Shown here: positions 8,005 to 14,814 of the stretch, one piece after another | Layout of the letters: the number at the start of each line of letters is the position of its first letter | How positions within the stretch are numbered: position 1 is the first letter of the stretch | Program-made: the position numbers and the translations under genes | Source of the DNA: a virus | IMG/VR virus record: IMGVR_UViG_3300037189_011576 | Location: 1 to 26,311 of that record | Strand: one strand, 5' to 3' | Length of the DNA stretch: 26,311 nt | The notes under the pieces: model-generated | Told to the model about the DNA's origin: nothing | What the model saw: the letters and a program-made list of their open reading frames with translations, nothing else | Database searches by the model: none

Positions 8005-8555
8005 TCCTTGACCTCGGGTGTGGCGCCAACAAAAAGCCTGGTTGCGTTGGGGTGGACTGCTGCGCCGTCGAGGGCGTGGACGTGGTCCACGACCTGTTTA
8101 CGTTCCCGTGGCCGTTCGAGGATGGGGCGGCCGAGGCAGTCAAGTGCTCCCATTTCTTTGAGCACGTTCCGGCGGCCCTTCGCCCGGCGTTCATGCGTGA
8201 GATCTGGCGGGTGCTCGTCCCCGGTGGGACCGCCGAGATTGCCACCCCGCTGGGGCTGTGGCGCCAGTGCCAGGACTTCACGCACGAGTGGCCCCCGATC
8301 GTCCCGGCGAGCTACCTCTACTTCAATCACGCGTGGGTTCGCGGCCACGGCATGCAGCATTATATCGACCGATTCGGCCTGCCCGATTTTGATGTCAGCA
8401 TTGACGGCCTCTACATGGCCGAGGGCTTTGCCTCGCTGGACGAGAAAGAAGCGATCGAAGCGGCGACGAACATTATGAACGCGGTTGATGATCTGGTCGT
8501 GACCTTGACCAAGCGAACCGGGCCGGCAAAGGCGTCGGCCGAGAAGAACGGATAA
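8001..8555 (+). CDS. Class I SAM-dependent methyltransferase
   Basis: Predicted methyltransferase of unknown substrate. SAM-binding motif I is at the very N-terminus (LDLGCGANKKPG, residues 3-14), then VGVD with D19, VVHDLFTFPWPFED, CSHFFEHVP (about 52-60) and RVLVPGGTAEIATP (about 72-85), matching the Methyltransf_11 order. The middle segment with CQDFTHEWPPIVPASYLYFN is typical of small phage and metagenomic members. With TTG at 8001 the protein has 184 residues; GGGAG lies about 8 bases upstream and the start overlaps the previous stop. The frame is open upstream but would overlap the adaptor gene. With the glycosyltransferase it may modify a virion protein or a glycan; DNA methylation is unlikely, as no DPPY/NPPY or PC motif is seen. 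Confidence 0.85.
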   Translation: MILDLGCGANKKPGCVGVDCCAVEGVDVVHDLFTFPWPFEDGAAEAVKCSHFFEHVPAALRPAFMREIWRVLVPGGTAEIATPLGLWRQCQDFTHEWPPIVPASYLYFNHAWVRGHGMQHYIDRFGLPDFDVSIDGLYMAEGFASLDEKEAIEAATNIMNAVDDLVVTLTKRTGPAKASAEKNG

Positions 8556-8563
8556 AAGATTCC

Positions 8564-8905
8564 ATGCCGGACATCACAGATCCCCAGGTTGTCGTATGGG
8601 CTAACGAACGGGCCCGGACGATTGCCGACGCTATCGTAGCCTTCGAGGCCAAGCTGGGCGGCTGGGTCGCCGACTATGCGGCGCAGTCGATCGCGTCTCA
8701 GATCAGCGCGGCGGGCGCCGCCGAGATCATCGCGGACGGCTCCGATACGGACGGCCGCGCGAGGATCACGGGCACTCAGATCCTCAACCTGAACGCTGCA
8801 ATCAATCAGGTCCGAACGGCGATTTCGACTACGCTGGTCTCTGGCGTGGGCACGACCGCAAAGGCCATTGCCGACGCCATCCAGGTCAACGGGTCGCCGA
8901 GGTAA
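8564..8905 (+). CDS. Conserved small phage protein, probably virion-associated
   Basis: A 113-residue protein without a known function. It begins ITDPQVVVWANERARTIADAIVAFEAKL and contains IIADGSDTDGRARITGTQILNLNAAINQV in segments; proteins with the same DPQ...N..IR..AD and DG...DGR.PITG pattern occur in many tailed phages among structural genes, from memory. The fold looks mainly helical with one glycine-rich turn. No membrane segment. ATG at 8564, 8 bases after the methyltransferase stop, has only a weak ribosome site (AAAAGA). The gene stands directly before the beta-helix gene and may encode a chaperone or attachment subunit for it, which is speculation. Confidence 0.65.
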   Translation: MPDITDPQVVVWANERARTIADAIVAFEAKLGGWVADYAAQSIASQISAAGAAEIIADGSDTDGRARITGTQILNLNAAINQVRTAISTTLVSGVGTTAKAIADAIQVNGSPR

Positions 8906-8908
8906 TCA

Positions 8909-10024
8909 ATGGCCTGGACCGATAGATACGTCCGGGACGATGCGGCCGGCGGTGGCGACGGGACCACCAACACCAACAGCGGCGCTAATGGCGCGTGGAC
9001 GCTGGCCGAGGCGATCACCAACGTCACGGCCGGCACTCGCGTCAACGTCCGCAACGGGACGTACAGCAACTCGACCACGGTACGCACGCTGGCGGTCGCT
9101 GGTACGACCAGCGCTCCGATCTGGTGGCGGGGCTTCAATACAACCATTGGCGACATCGAAAGTGATAACGCGCTCACTAAGCCGCTGATCGACTTTACGA
9201 CGGGCAACTTTGTCATCACGGTTGCCTTCAACTACTTCACTAATCTGCGATTCAACTCGGCAGCAACGACGGCGTCGAGCCCGGGCACAGTTTGCACGAG
9301 TTCGGCCGGCAATGATGCCGCGTTCTGGGGGTGTCGATTCACAAACACGGCGGCGAACGCAAATAGCTACGCGCTCAACTTGACCGGCCAGCGCAACCTA
9401 GTCCGGGCGTGCTTTATGACCGCGACCAGTTCCGCTACATGCCTACGGCAAGCGACGGGCGGCGGCAGCGTGTTTTACGGAAACTACATTGGCGGCGGCA
9501 ATATTGGCGTTAGCAGTGGCGGCGGTGCTAGCATGATTGCTAATGTCATTGATGACCCCGCCTCACACGGAATTAGTGCGGACGCTGGCGGCATCTTGGC
9601 GAACAACTCGATCTATTCGGCAGGGGGCGACGGCATCCGTATTGCGAGCACAACTGCGGGCGCAATCGTTGCCAATAACGTTATTGCCAATTCGAGCGGC
9701 TGGGGCATCAACTTCTCCTCGGGCACAAACGGGGCGTCCCGTCTCTTCAGCAACGTCTACCGATCGAACACCAGCGGCGAGGTCAATCAGCTTGCCGAGG
9801 ACTGGCGATGGGTCGAGACCTCGCTAGGCTCCGATCCGTGGACCAACGCGGCTTCCGATGACTTCTCGCTCGTCTCAGCGGCGAAGGCCCTCGGATTGCC
9901 GGGCGTGTTTGAAAATCAGTCGTTCATCGGTTATATGGACCCCGGCGCGGTCCAGCGTCAAGAACCGGCAGGCGGCGGCGGGTTGCTGAGGCATCCGGGC
10001 ATGTCCGGGGGGGCTCTCGGATGA
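8909..10024 (+). CDS. Right-handed beta-helix protein, tailspike-like
   Basis: A 371-residue protein with the short-turn composition of a parallel beta-helix. The N-terminus (WTDRYVRDDAAGGGDGTTN) is followed by LAEAITNVTAGTRVNVRNGTY, typical of pectate-lyase-like folds, then repeated rungs rich in N, G, S and I around residues 185-280 (YGNYIGGGNIGV, MIANVIDDPASHGI, LANNSIYSAGGDGI, VANNVIANSSGWGI). Phage proteins of this type bind or cleave surface polysaccharides. No catalytic Asp/Glu set can be assigned by eye. It ends with ASGEQR-less, Gly-rich PAGGGGLLRHPGMSGGALG. The stop overlaps the next start (ATGA). An unusual place, inside the head-tail module. Confidence 0.75.
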   Translation: MAWTDRYVRDDAAGGGDGTTNTNSGANGAWTLAEAITNVTAGTRVNVRNGTYSNSTTVRTLAVAGTTSAPIWWRGFNTTIGDIESDNALTKPLIDFTTGNFVITVAFNYFTNLRFNSAATTASSPGTVCTSSAGNDAAFWGCRFTNTAANANSYALNLTGQRNLVRACFMTATSSATCLRQATGGGSVFYGNYIGGGNIGVSSGGGASMIANVIDDPASHGISADAGGILANNSIYSAGGDGIRIASTTAGAIVANNVIANSSGWGINFSSGTNGASRLFSNVYRSNTSGEVNQLAEDWRWVETSLGSDPWTNAASDDFSLVSAAKALGLPGVFENQSFIGYMDPGAVQRQEPAGGGGLLRHPGMSGGALG

Positions 10025-11313
10025 TTTTCATTTACGCGGGCTCCACCTCCCAGACCATCGACGTTTTCATCCCGGACTCCGCCTCAACGACGGGCGGGGG
10101 CAAAACGGGCCTAGTCTTCAACACGTCGAACCTCGCGGCCTACTACCGCAAGGGCGCCACGGGCACGGCCACGGCGATCACGCTGGCGACACAGACGGTG
10201 GGCGGAGCCTACTCGTCCGGCGGGTTCGTCGAGATCGACGCAACGAACATGCCGGGTATGTACCGGTTGGACCTCCCGAATGCGGCCGTCGATACGGCCG
10301 GGCTCACGCACGTCATGCTCCGGGGCGCCTCGGGCATGGCGCCGACCGTGGTGCGGGTCATGTGCTCGGCGGTCGCGGCCGACGCGAAACTCCTGGGAGG
10401 CACGACCCAGACCGGCCGCGATGTGGGGGCCTCGGTGCTCCTCAGCAGCGGCACGGGCGCGGGCCAGATCAGCCTATCGAGCGGGCTGGTGACGCTGGCG
10501 GGCGTCACCCACACGGGGGCCGTCATCCCGACCGTCACCACGACGGGCACGGCCACGACGGCGACGAACCTTACCAACCTGCCAAGCATCCCGGCCAACT
10601 GGTTGACGGCGGCCGGCATCGCGGCTTTGGCGCTCAACGGCAAGGGCGATTGGAACGTCGGGAAGACCGGCTACGCGCTAACGGCAGGGACGGGCCTAGG
10701 GAATCAGACGGCGAACATCACGGGCAATCTCTCGGGCTCGGTTGGGTCGGTGACGGGTGCGGTGGGCAGCGTCACAGCGGCGGTCACGGCGGGCACGGTC
10801 TCCGACAAGACCGGCTACAGCCTCACGGCGGGGACCGGCCTCGGAAACCAGACCGCGAACATTACCGGCAACCTCTCGGGCTCCGTGGGAAGCGTTACCG
10901 GGGCGGTTGGGTCGGTCACAGGCGACGTCGGCGGAAACGTGGTGGGCTCGGTTGCGAGCGTTACGGCGGCGGTCACGCTCCCGAGCATCCCAGCCGGATG
11001 GATCACAGCGGCGGGCATTGCCACGGGGGCAGTCGATGCCGATGCCTTGGCGGCCGACGCCGTAACCAAGATTTGGGCCGGCTCGACGGCGCCGACGGCC
11101 ACCACGATCGCGGACGCGGTGCTCTCCCGGGGGGCGTCGAACGTCGAAGCCTCGGCCGGTGAGCACACGCTTTGCACGGTCATCCTGGCGACCCTGGAGA
11201 GCCGCGTCAGCGGTTCGACATGGACGATCAAGAGGACCGACGGCACAACCACGCACGCTTCGAAGACGGTCACGACCGACGCGGCGGCCAACCCGATCAC
11301 CGAGGTCAGCTAA
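10021..11313 (+). CDS. Fibre-like virion protein with internal repeats (BppU-like N-terminus)
   Basis: A 430-residue protein in three parts. Residues 1-125 (IFIYAGSTSQTIDVFIPDSAS, TGLVFNTSNLAAYYRKGA, MPGMYRLDLPNAAVDTAG) form a beta-sandwich-like module that I associate with baseplate or fibre anchoring domains. Residues about 150-345 are low-complexity and rich in Gly, Ser, Thr, Val and Ala, including a 48-residue repeat (KTGYxLTAGTGLGNQTANIT...) and GSVGSVTGAVGSVT runs. The C-terminus (about 365-430) ends with a compact strand-rich segment (STWTIKRTDGTTTHASKTV). Extended repeats between two folded ends suggest a trimeric fibre. ATG at 10021 overlaps the preceding stop; the stop overlaps the next ATG (TAATG). 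Confidence 0.7.
   Translation: MIFIYAGSTSQTIDVFIPDSASTTGGGKTGLVFNTSNLAAYYRKGATGTATAITLATQTVGGAYSSGGFVEIDATNMPGMYRLDLPNAAVDTAGLTHVMLRGASGMAPTVVRVMCSAVAADAKLLGGTTQTGRDVGASVLLSSGTGAGQISLSSGLVTLAGVTHTGAVIPTVTTTGTATTATNLTNLPSIPANWLTAAGIAALALNGKGDWNVGKTGYALTAGTGLGNQTANITGNLSGSVGSVTGAVGSVTAAVTAGTVSDKTGYSLTAGTGLGNQTANITGNLSGSVGSVTGAVGSVTGDVGGNVVGSVASVTAAVTLPSIPAGWITAAGIATGAVDADALAADAVTKIWAGSTAPTATTIADAVLSRGASNVEASAGEHTLCTVILATLESRVSGSTWTIKRTDGTTTHASKTVTTDAAANPITEVS
10663..10932 (+). repeat. Two-copy 144-bp in-frame repeat in the fibre-like gene
   Basis: Copy 1 begins at 10663 and copy 2 at 10807, a period of 144 bases (48 codons). Protein copies share KTGYxLTAGTGLGNQTANI, then TGNLSGSVGSVTGAVGSVT, before diverging. 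The DNA copies differ at many third positions while the protein is nearly identical, so it is an old duplication kept for the protein structure. Confidence 0.85.
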
Positions 11314-11522
11314 TGGCGGGCTGGCTCACTGCCGTCGGGGCGTGGTGGATGCGGCTCGGCTCGAATGGCGAGTTCGGCGGTCAGGGCGGCGGGCCCGCTT
11401 TAGACGGAACAGTGTTGCTCTCCGACTCGCCCGACGCGACGGCCGCGCTCTCGGATTCCATGCTCTACGGGCTGTCGATTTCCGACTCCCCGGCCTTCAC
11501 GGTGGCGCTCGCCGATGAATGA
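11313..11522 (+). CDS. Small protein with LSDS-type repeats
   Basis: A 69-residue protein of unknown function. It begins MAGWLTAVGAWWMRLG, an amphipathic aromatic segment, and continues with SDSP-type units (LLSDSPDATAALSDS, LSISDSPAFTVAL). Such SDS repeats occur in phage structural proteins, but the link is weak. ATG at 11313 overlaps the preceding stop, and the stop lies inside the next gene (8-base overlap), so it is probably translated as part of the virion operon. It could be an extension piece of the fibre assembly. Confidence 0.55.
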   Translation: MAGWLTAVGAWWMRLGSNGEFGGQGGGPALDGTVLLSDSPDATAALSDSMLYGLSISDSPAFTVALADE

Positions 11523-11793
11523 TTACTGGCCCGGAAGCGTGGTGACGTTGACTGCCACGTTTCGCAACGCAGCCGGGACCCTTGCCAACCCCACTGCGGT
11601 GACGATTACCGTGCGCCAGCCCGGCGGTACGACCACAACCCCGACGGCGTCTAGCACGAGCACCGGCGTCTACACGGCGTCGTACAACACAACGGGATTG
11701 GCCCCGGGCGTCTACCGCTGGCGAGCCGCCGGCACGGGCACCGTGGTAGCGGCGGCCGAGGGGGAGTTCCTGGTGCGTCCGTCGATCGTCTGA
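11515..11793 (+). CDS. Ig-like beta-sandwich phage protein
   Basis: A 92-residue protein with the pattern of a single immunoglobulin-like domain: PGSVVTLTATFRNAAGTLANPTAVTITVRQPGG in segments, then SSTSTGVYTASYNTTGLAPGVYRWRAAGTG and VVAAAEGEFLV. Domains of this composition are common as accessory modules on capsids, tail tubes and fibres, where they bind carbohydrates weakly. No signal peptide, no membrane segment, no cysteine. The ATG at 11515 overlaps the end of the previous gene, and the tail-completion gene starts 10 bases after its stop. Confidence 0.65.
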   Translation: MNDYWPGSVVTLTATFRNAAGTLANPTAVTITVRQPGGTTTTPTASSTSTGVYTASYNTTGLAPGVYRWRAAGTGTVVAAAEGEFLVRPSIV

Positions 11794-11803
11794 GGTCAAC
11801 GCC

Positions 11804-12280
11804 ATGCCCAACGCCAAATACAAGACGGGCCGTCGCAAGGCGGTCGGTTTGGTTGTCACGGGAATCCCCGAGATCGACGCGGCACTGAAGAATCTGCCCG
11901 CTCGCGTCGGGGCAAAGGTGGTGCGCCAAGAGCTGGACAAGCAGGCGAGGGCGACCGCAAAAAAGGCGAGGGCTAACTCTCCCGTGTTCGTCGGCGTGAC
12001 GAAGCGCATGATTCGGCCGACTCGGGCCAAGTCGGGCAAACAAACGATTCACAATCGCGTGCTAATCAACTGGCGCGGCGTCACGTATTTCGAGAGCGGG
12101 TTCTATCCGGCGTTTGTTGAATACGGCACTAAGAAGGGCGTTAAGGCCCAACGCTATATGAAGAAGACGTATGAGACGGCCGGGCCCGGAGCGGCGAAGT
12201 CGCTCGAAAAGGCGATCGCGGCAGGCGTTGAGATTGAAGCCGCGAAACTGGCAAAGAAGTCCCAATCTCAAACAAAGTGA
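11804..12280 (+). CDS. Tail-completion protein, HK97 gp10-like
   Basis: Predicted neck or tail-completion protein of the HK97-gp10_like family. The 158-residue basic protein has the family features: IDAALKNLPARVGAKVVRQEL, then KKARANSPVFVG (the usual APVRTGxL site), YFESGFYPAFVEYGTKKGVKAQRYMKKTYE (equivalent to FVEFGT...PFMRPA) and a Lys/Ala-rich C-terminal helix. Length is typical (120-170). The ATG at 11804 has no strong ribosome site but follows the previous stop by 10 bases. In HK97-like phages this gene lies directly after the head-closure gene; here about 3.8 kb of other genes separate them. Confidence 0.88.
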   Translation: MPNAKYKTGRRKAVGLVVTGIPEIDAALKNLPARVGAKVVRQELDKQARATAKKARANSPVFVGVTKRMIRPTRAKSGKQTIHNRVLINWRGVTYFESGFYPAFVEYGTKKGVKAQRYMKKTYETAGPGAAKSLEKAIAAGVEIEAAKLAKKSQSQTK

Positions 12281-12285
12281 ATGCC

Positions 12286-12462
12286 ATGAGCCACACCGAC
12301 GACGGACCTATCATCGTTCCCGACCTCCCCCCACACGTTCCTGGCCCGCCGCCGCCCCCGCCGCCGGCGTCGCCAAATCCCGACTATCCCTACCGGCCCG
12401 ATCCGCCGGCCCCCATCCCCCTGCCCGTTCCTATCCCGGTTGATCCAGCGGAGGCAGTTTAA
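12286..12462 (+). CDS. Small polyproline protein
   Basis: A 58-residue protein of which more than a third is proline, including a run of seven prolines (GPPPPPPPASP) and a PIPLPVPIPV tail. Such a sequence must form polyproline-II helix rather than a globular fold. ATG at 12286 (MSHTDDG) or 12277 (MNAMSH) are both possible; neither has a strong ribosome site. The gene sits between the gp10-like gene, whose stop it nearly touches, and another small gene that starts on its stop codon (TAATG). Function unknown; a flexible linker or spacer on the virion is one idea. The regular third-position G/C usage and tight spacing argue for real coding. Confidence 0.5.
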   Translation: MSHTDDGPIIVPDLPPHVPGPPPPPPPASPNPDYPYRPDPPAPIPLPVPIPVDPAEAV

Positions 12463-12764
12463 TGGCATACGTTGACGTATACGACGCGGCTACCAACGAG
12501 GCGAACAGTCTCCGCAAGAAGGTTGCGGTTGCCGTCGTCAAGGCGGTGGCCGACATCCGAAACGAGTCGGCCGGCACCGCCAACCACGCCCGGCGTCTCC
12601 TCTGGTGCGACCGGGTGACGGCCGATGGCCCGCAGATATGGGCCGGCATTGTGATCTGGCGTGTGTTGGAGAACGCCACCATCCTCGCCAACCCGACGAC
12701 GGCCACTGATAACGACGTGCAATTTGTCGTCAACGGCCTCGTCAATTACTACGCGGGGGCCTGA
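12462..12764 (+). CDS. Conserved small phage protein of unknown function
   Basis: A 100-residue, mostly helical protein (VDVYDAATNEANSLRKKVAVAVVKAVADI, WAGIVIWRVLENA, DNDVQFVVNGLVNYYAGA). Similar sequences with LRRRVAVAxVxAAExI, a middle NHAxRxxWA and a final VQxxVNxxV occur among the structural genes of many siphophages, from memory; none has a firm function that I know. ATG at 12462 overlaps the previous stop. Stop is two bases before the next start. It is probably translated with the virion operon. Confidence 0.65.
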   Translation: MAYVDVYDAATNEANSLRKKVAVAVVKAVADIRNESAGTANHARRLLWCDRVTADGPQIWAGIVIWRVLENATILANPTTATDNDVQFVVNGLVNYYAGA

Positions 12765-12766
12765 CG

Positions 12767-13126
12767 ATGGCACTGGCAAAGAATGCCCAGGCGATCACCC
12801 AGCTTGCGATCGCTGGGACGAGCACGACCATTACGACCACGGCCTACCGGCAGTCAGTCTATATCCAGCACGTCAACGGAACCGGCACGATCACGACAGG
12901 GGCGACGGTGGCCGTTCAGGTGCGGCCAGCAAATTCTCCAGTGCGATGGTACACGCTACTAACGCTTGCGTTCGGTACGACGGCCAGCCCGGCGGCCGGC
13001 GCCACGGAAACGCGAGTCGTCCCGCTCCCTGACGACGCGGGCAGCATCCAGCTAGTCTATGCCGTCCCGACCGGCTCGACGGGCCACACGCTCGACGCGC
13101 AGGTCGGCGAAGTGACGGGGTATTGA
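12767..13126 (+). CDS. Small beta-rich virion protein, unknown
   Basis: A 119-residue protein of alternating Thr/Val/Ala-rich strands (TQLAIAGTSTTITTTAYRQS, VYIQHVNGTGTITTGATVAV, IQLVYAVPTGSTGHTLDAQV) without cysteines, signal peptide or membrane segment. The composition is that of a single-domain beta-sandwich, as in capsid decoration or adhesion proteins. I recognise no family. The ATG at 12767 comes two bases after the previous stop. The LamG-domain gene follows after one base, so both products may act together on the virion surface; this is inferred from position only. Confidence 0.55.
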   Translation: MALAKNAQAITQLAIAGTSTTITTTAYRQSVYIQHVNGTGTITTGATVAVQVRPANSPVRWYTLLTLAFGTTASPAAGATETRVVPLPDDAGSIQLVYAVPTGSTGHTLDAQVGEVTGY

Positions 13127-13127
13127 C

Positions 13128-13916
13128 GTGGCGAGGCAATTCAACGGCACGAGCGATCGGCTGGACCTCGCGGCGGCTCCCGTCGCGGCAATGCCCATGA
13201 CGATCGCGGCTTGGGTGCGGCCCGCTGCCATCACGGGATCGCACGATGCGGTCGTGGTCTACGGCCAGGGGGCCGACGACTCGGACGCAACATGGTTTCG
13301 GCTCAACGTCAACGCCTCGGCCGCGCGTGCGGTCTTGTCGGTCAACAACACGACCGCGCTTGCCACGGCGTCGGCCCCCGTCGTCGGTCAATGGCAGCAC
13401 CTGGCGGCCGTATTTGCGTCCAGTACCGGCCGAACGGCATACCGCAACGGGGCCGCTGGGTCGGAGAACACCACGAGCCTATCGCCCGTCCGCACGCCTA
13501 ACGCATGTCTTGTCGGCCGCCTGCCCTCAACGATCAACGCCAATTGGTTCAACGGCGACATCGCACATGTGGCAATCTGGTCGGCCTCGCTAACCGCCGG
13601 CGAGATTGCCTCCCTCGCCTCCGGTGCCTCGCCGCTGTTGGTCCGGCCGGACTCGCTGGCGGCCTACTGGCCCTTGCGGGGCCTGGCGGCCGACCGACCC
13701 GAGCCCGGGATTGTGCGCGGGCTCAACCTGACAGTGACGGGCACGGCATGGGCAGACGATCCGCAGATCGGAGGCCCGGACCCGCTGCCGCGATTGCATG
13801 GCGGTAGCTGGTGGTATGCAGCGCCGGCGGCCAACCCGGAGGCCGGCGGCGAAGTCTCTCTATGGGGCTGCGGCGCAATCTCTTTCGGCGGCTTCAGGAT
13901 GACGCCACGTGCCTAG
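13128..13916 (+). CDS. LamG/concanavalin A-like domain virion protein
   Basis: Predicted carbohydrate-binding jelly-roll. Residues about 1-185 show the Laminin_G_3 pattern: RQFNGTSDRLDL at the start, then MTIAAWVRPA, VGQWQHLAAVFASSTGRTAYRNGA, LVGRLP, WFNGDIAHVAIWSASLTAGEIASLASG, and AYWPLRGLAADRPEPGI. The last 60 residues (including GGSWWYAAPAANPE and a Gly-rich end) are a separate tail segment. Total 262 residues from GTG at 13128. Such proteins decorate phage heads or tails and bind surface glycans. The stop TAG overlaps the next start by 8 bases. This TAG is clearly a true stop, which matters for the amber codon in the tail tube gene. Confidence 0.8.
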   Translation: MARQFNGTSDRLDLAAAPVAAMPMTIAAWVRPAAITGSHDAVVVYGQGADDSDATWFRLNVNASAARAVLSVNNTTALATASAPVVGQWQHLAAVFASSTGRTAYRNGAAGSENTTSLSPVRTPNACLVGRLPSTINANWFNGDIAHVAIWSASLTAGEIASLASGASPLLVRPDSLAAYWPLRGLAADRPEPGIVRGLNLTVTGTAWADDPQIGGPDPLPRLHGGSWWYAAPAANPEAGGEVSLWGCGAISFGGFRMTPRA

Positions 13917-14343
13917 TCTCGCGGAATCGATCGTATCCCGGCTGGCGGCCGTCTCGGCCGTCACGTCCGTGGTATCGTCGCGCATCCGGCCCGGCCGCCC
14001 ATCGCAGGCCGACACTCTTCCCGCCCTCTATTTCGAGTTCACCGGCAACCGTCGCGGCCACTACCTCGCCAACGCAACCGGCACGAATTCCACGATCGCC
14101 GACGCGACCGTCCAGTTCACGGCCCTGGCCTACACGCGGGCGTCGTGCGAGGCAATCAAGCAGGCGGTTGAGACGGCATTCGACGGCTACGCGGCCACGA
14201 TCGCGGGCGTCCAGATCCTCCGGGCCGCGCAGGAGGACGACTCCGACGACGTGCTCGATGCGGTGCCCGGGACCGACCGGGCGGTCTACTCGGTCCAGCT
14301 TGACTATCGGTTTCGGTACAGGATTTCCCCCGTCACGTTCTAG
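13909..14343 (+). CDS. Tail terminator / DUF3168-type tail protein
   Basis: A 144-residue protein with the DUF3168 layout: LAESIVSRLAAVSAVTSVVSSRIRPGRPSQ near the N-terminus (helix, then the RIxPGxxPQ site), TLPALYFEFTGNRRGHYL, a central VQFTALAYTRASCEAIKQAVETAF, and AVYSVQLDYRFRY at the end. In known phages this family caps the tail tube below the neck. GTG at 13909 overlaps the LamG gene. The stop is TAG, followed within 3 bases by AAAGGAG, the ribosome site of the tail tube gene. Placement directly before the tube gene is the usual order. Confidence 0.88.
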   Translation: MPSLAESIVSRLAAVSAVTSVVSSRIRPGRPSQADTLPALYFEFTGNRRGHYLANATGTNSTIADATVQFTALAYTRASCEAIKQAVETAFDGYAATIAGVQILRAAQEDDSDDVLDAVPGTDRAVYSVQLDYRFRYRISPVTF

Positions 14344-14359
14344 CTAAAGGAGCCCTCTC

Positions 14360-14797
14360 ATGGCTGCGATCCCCGGGGAGGGCACCTCCCTATTCACCGG
14401 CTCGGCGTCCTCGGCCCTGTCGAGCGTCGCGCAGATCTAGACCATCGGCGTGCCTGGCTTCGAGCGGGCCAGCGTCAGCACAACCTATCTCAACTCGACC
14501 TGGAAAGAGTTCCGCCCCGGCCGCATCCCAGACGGTGGCGAGCTGACGATCGGGATGGAAATCGACCCGTCGATCGCGGCCCACATCGCAATCGTGTCGT
14601 CCTCGGCCACAGCCTCGGCCCTGCAATGGTTTCAGGTACGTTTTGCCGACCTGGCGTCGTCGTCCAGCGTCCACCCTCGGTTTCAGGGGTTCGTCACGGC
14701 CGTCGAGTATGACGACCAGGAAGACGAAACCAACCTCATGGCGAATGTGACCGTGAAGGTCACGGGCTCAATCACCTACGCCACCTCGCCGGCTTGA
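14360..14797 (+). CDS. Major tail tube protein, interrupted by an in-frame UAG at codon 27
   Basis: Forms the tail tube. ATG at 14360 has an AAAGGAG about 8 bases upstream and codes MAAIPGEGTSLFTGSASS...SVAQI (26 residues), then UAG at 14438-14440, then in the same frame TIGVPGFERASVSTTYLNST and WKEFRPGRIPDGGELTIGME, the typical tube-protein pattern (VAQI-x-xIxGPG...VxxLxSxxWxEFxPGxxDxGE). Both sides of the stop are plainly one gene; full length would be 145 residues. A single C-to-T change from CAG, or A-to-T from AAG, would make this codon. GTG at 14450 could restart but lacks a ribosome site and would lose the first strand. Whether it is a mutation, error, suppression or readthrough cannot be decided here. 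Confidence 0.8.
14438..14440 (+). other. In-frame amber codon in the tail tube gene
   Basis: UAG is codon 27 of the tail tube frame, flanked by CAG-ATC before and ACC-ATC after. Translation homology continues without shift across it. UAG ends at least three other genes in this window (stops at 13914, 14341 and 25239), so it is not a generally reassigned codon. Confidence 0.85.
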
Positions 14798-14814
14798 CCG
14801 GAGGAGCTTGACCC

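Noticed and set aside
8909-10024. Diversity-generating retroelement target in the adhesin genes.
   Set aside because: No reverse transcriptase, template repeat or A-biased variable end is visible in the window.
10663-10932. CRISPR-like or regulatory tandem repeat.
   Set aside because: Repeats are in frame, differ at third positions and lie inside a fibre-like gene; no spacers.
13909-14440. Phage-wide reassignment of UAG as a sense codon to explain the tail tube amber.
   Set aside because: UAG clearly ends the LamG gene (13914), the DUF3168 gene (14341) and the integrase (25239), each at a natural overlap or just before a ribosome site.
14450-14797. Tail tube gene starting at GTG 14450.
   Set aside because: No ribosome site, and a strong start with matching N-terminal tube sequence lies at 14360 in the same frame.
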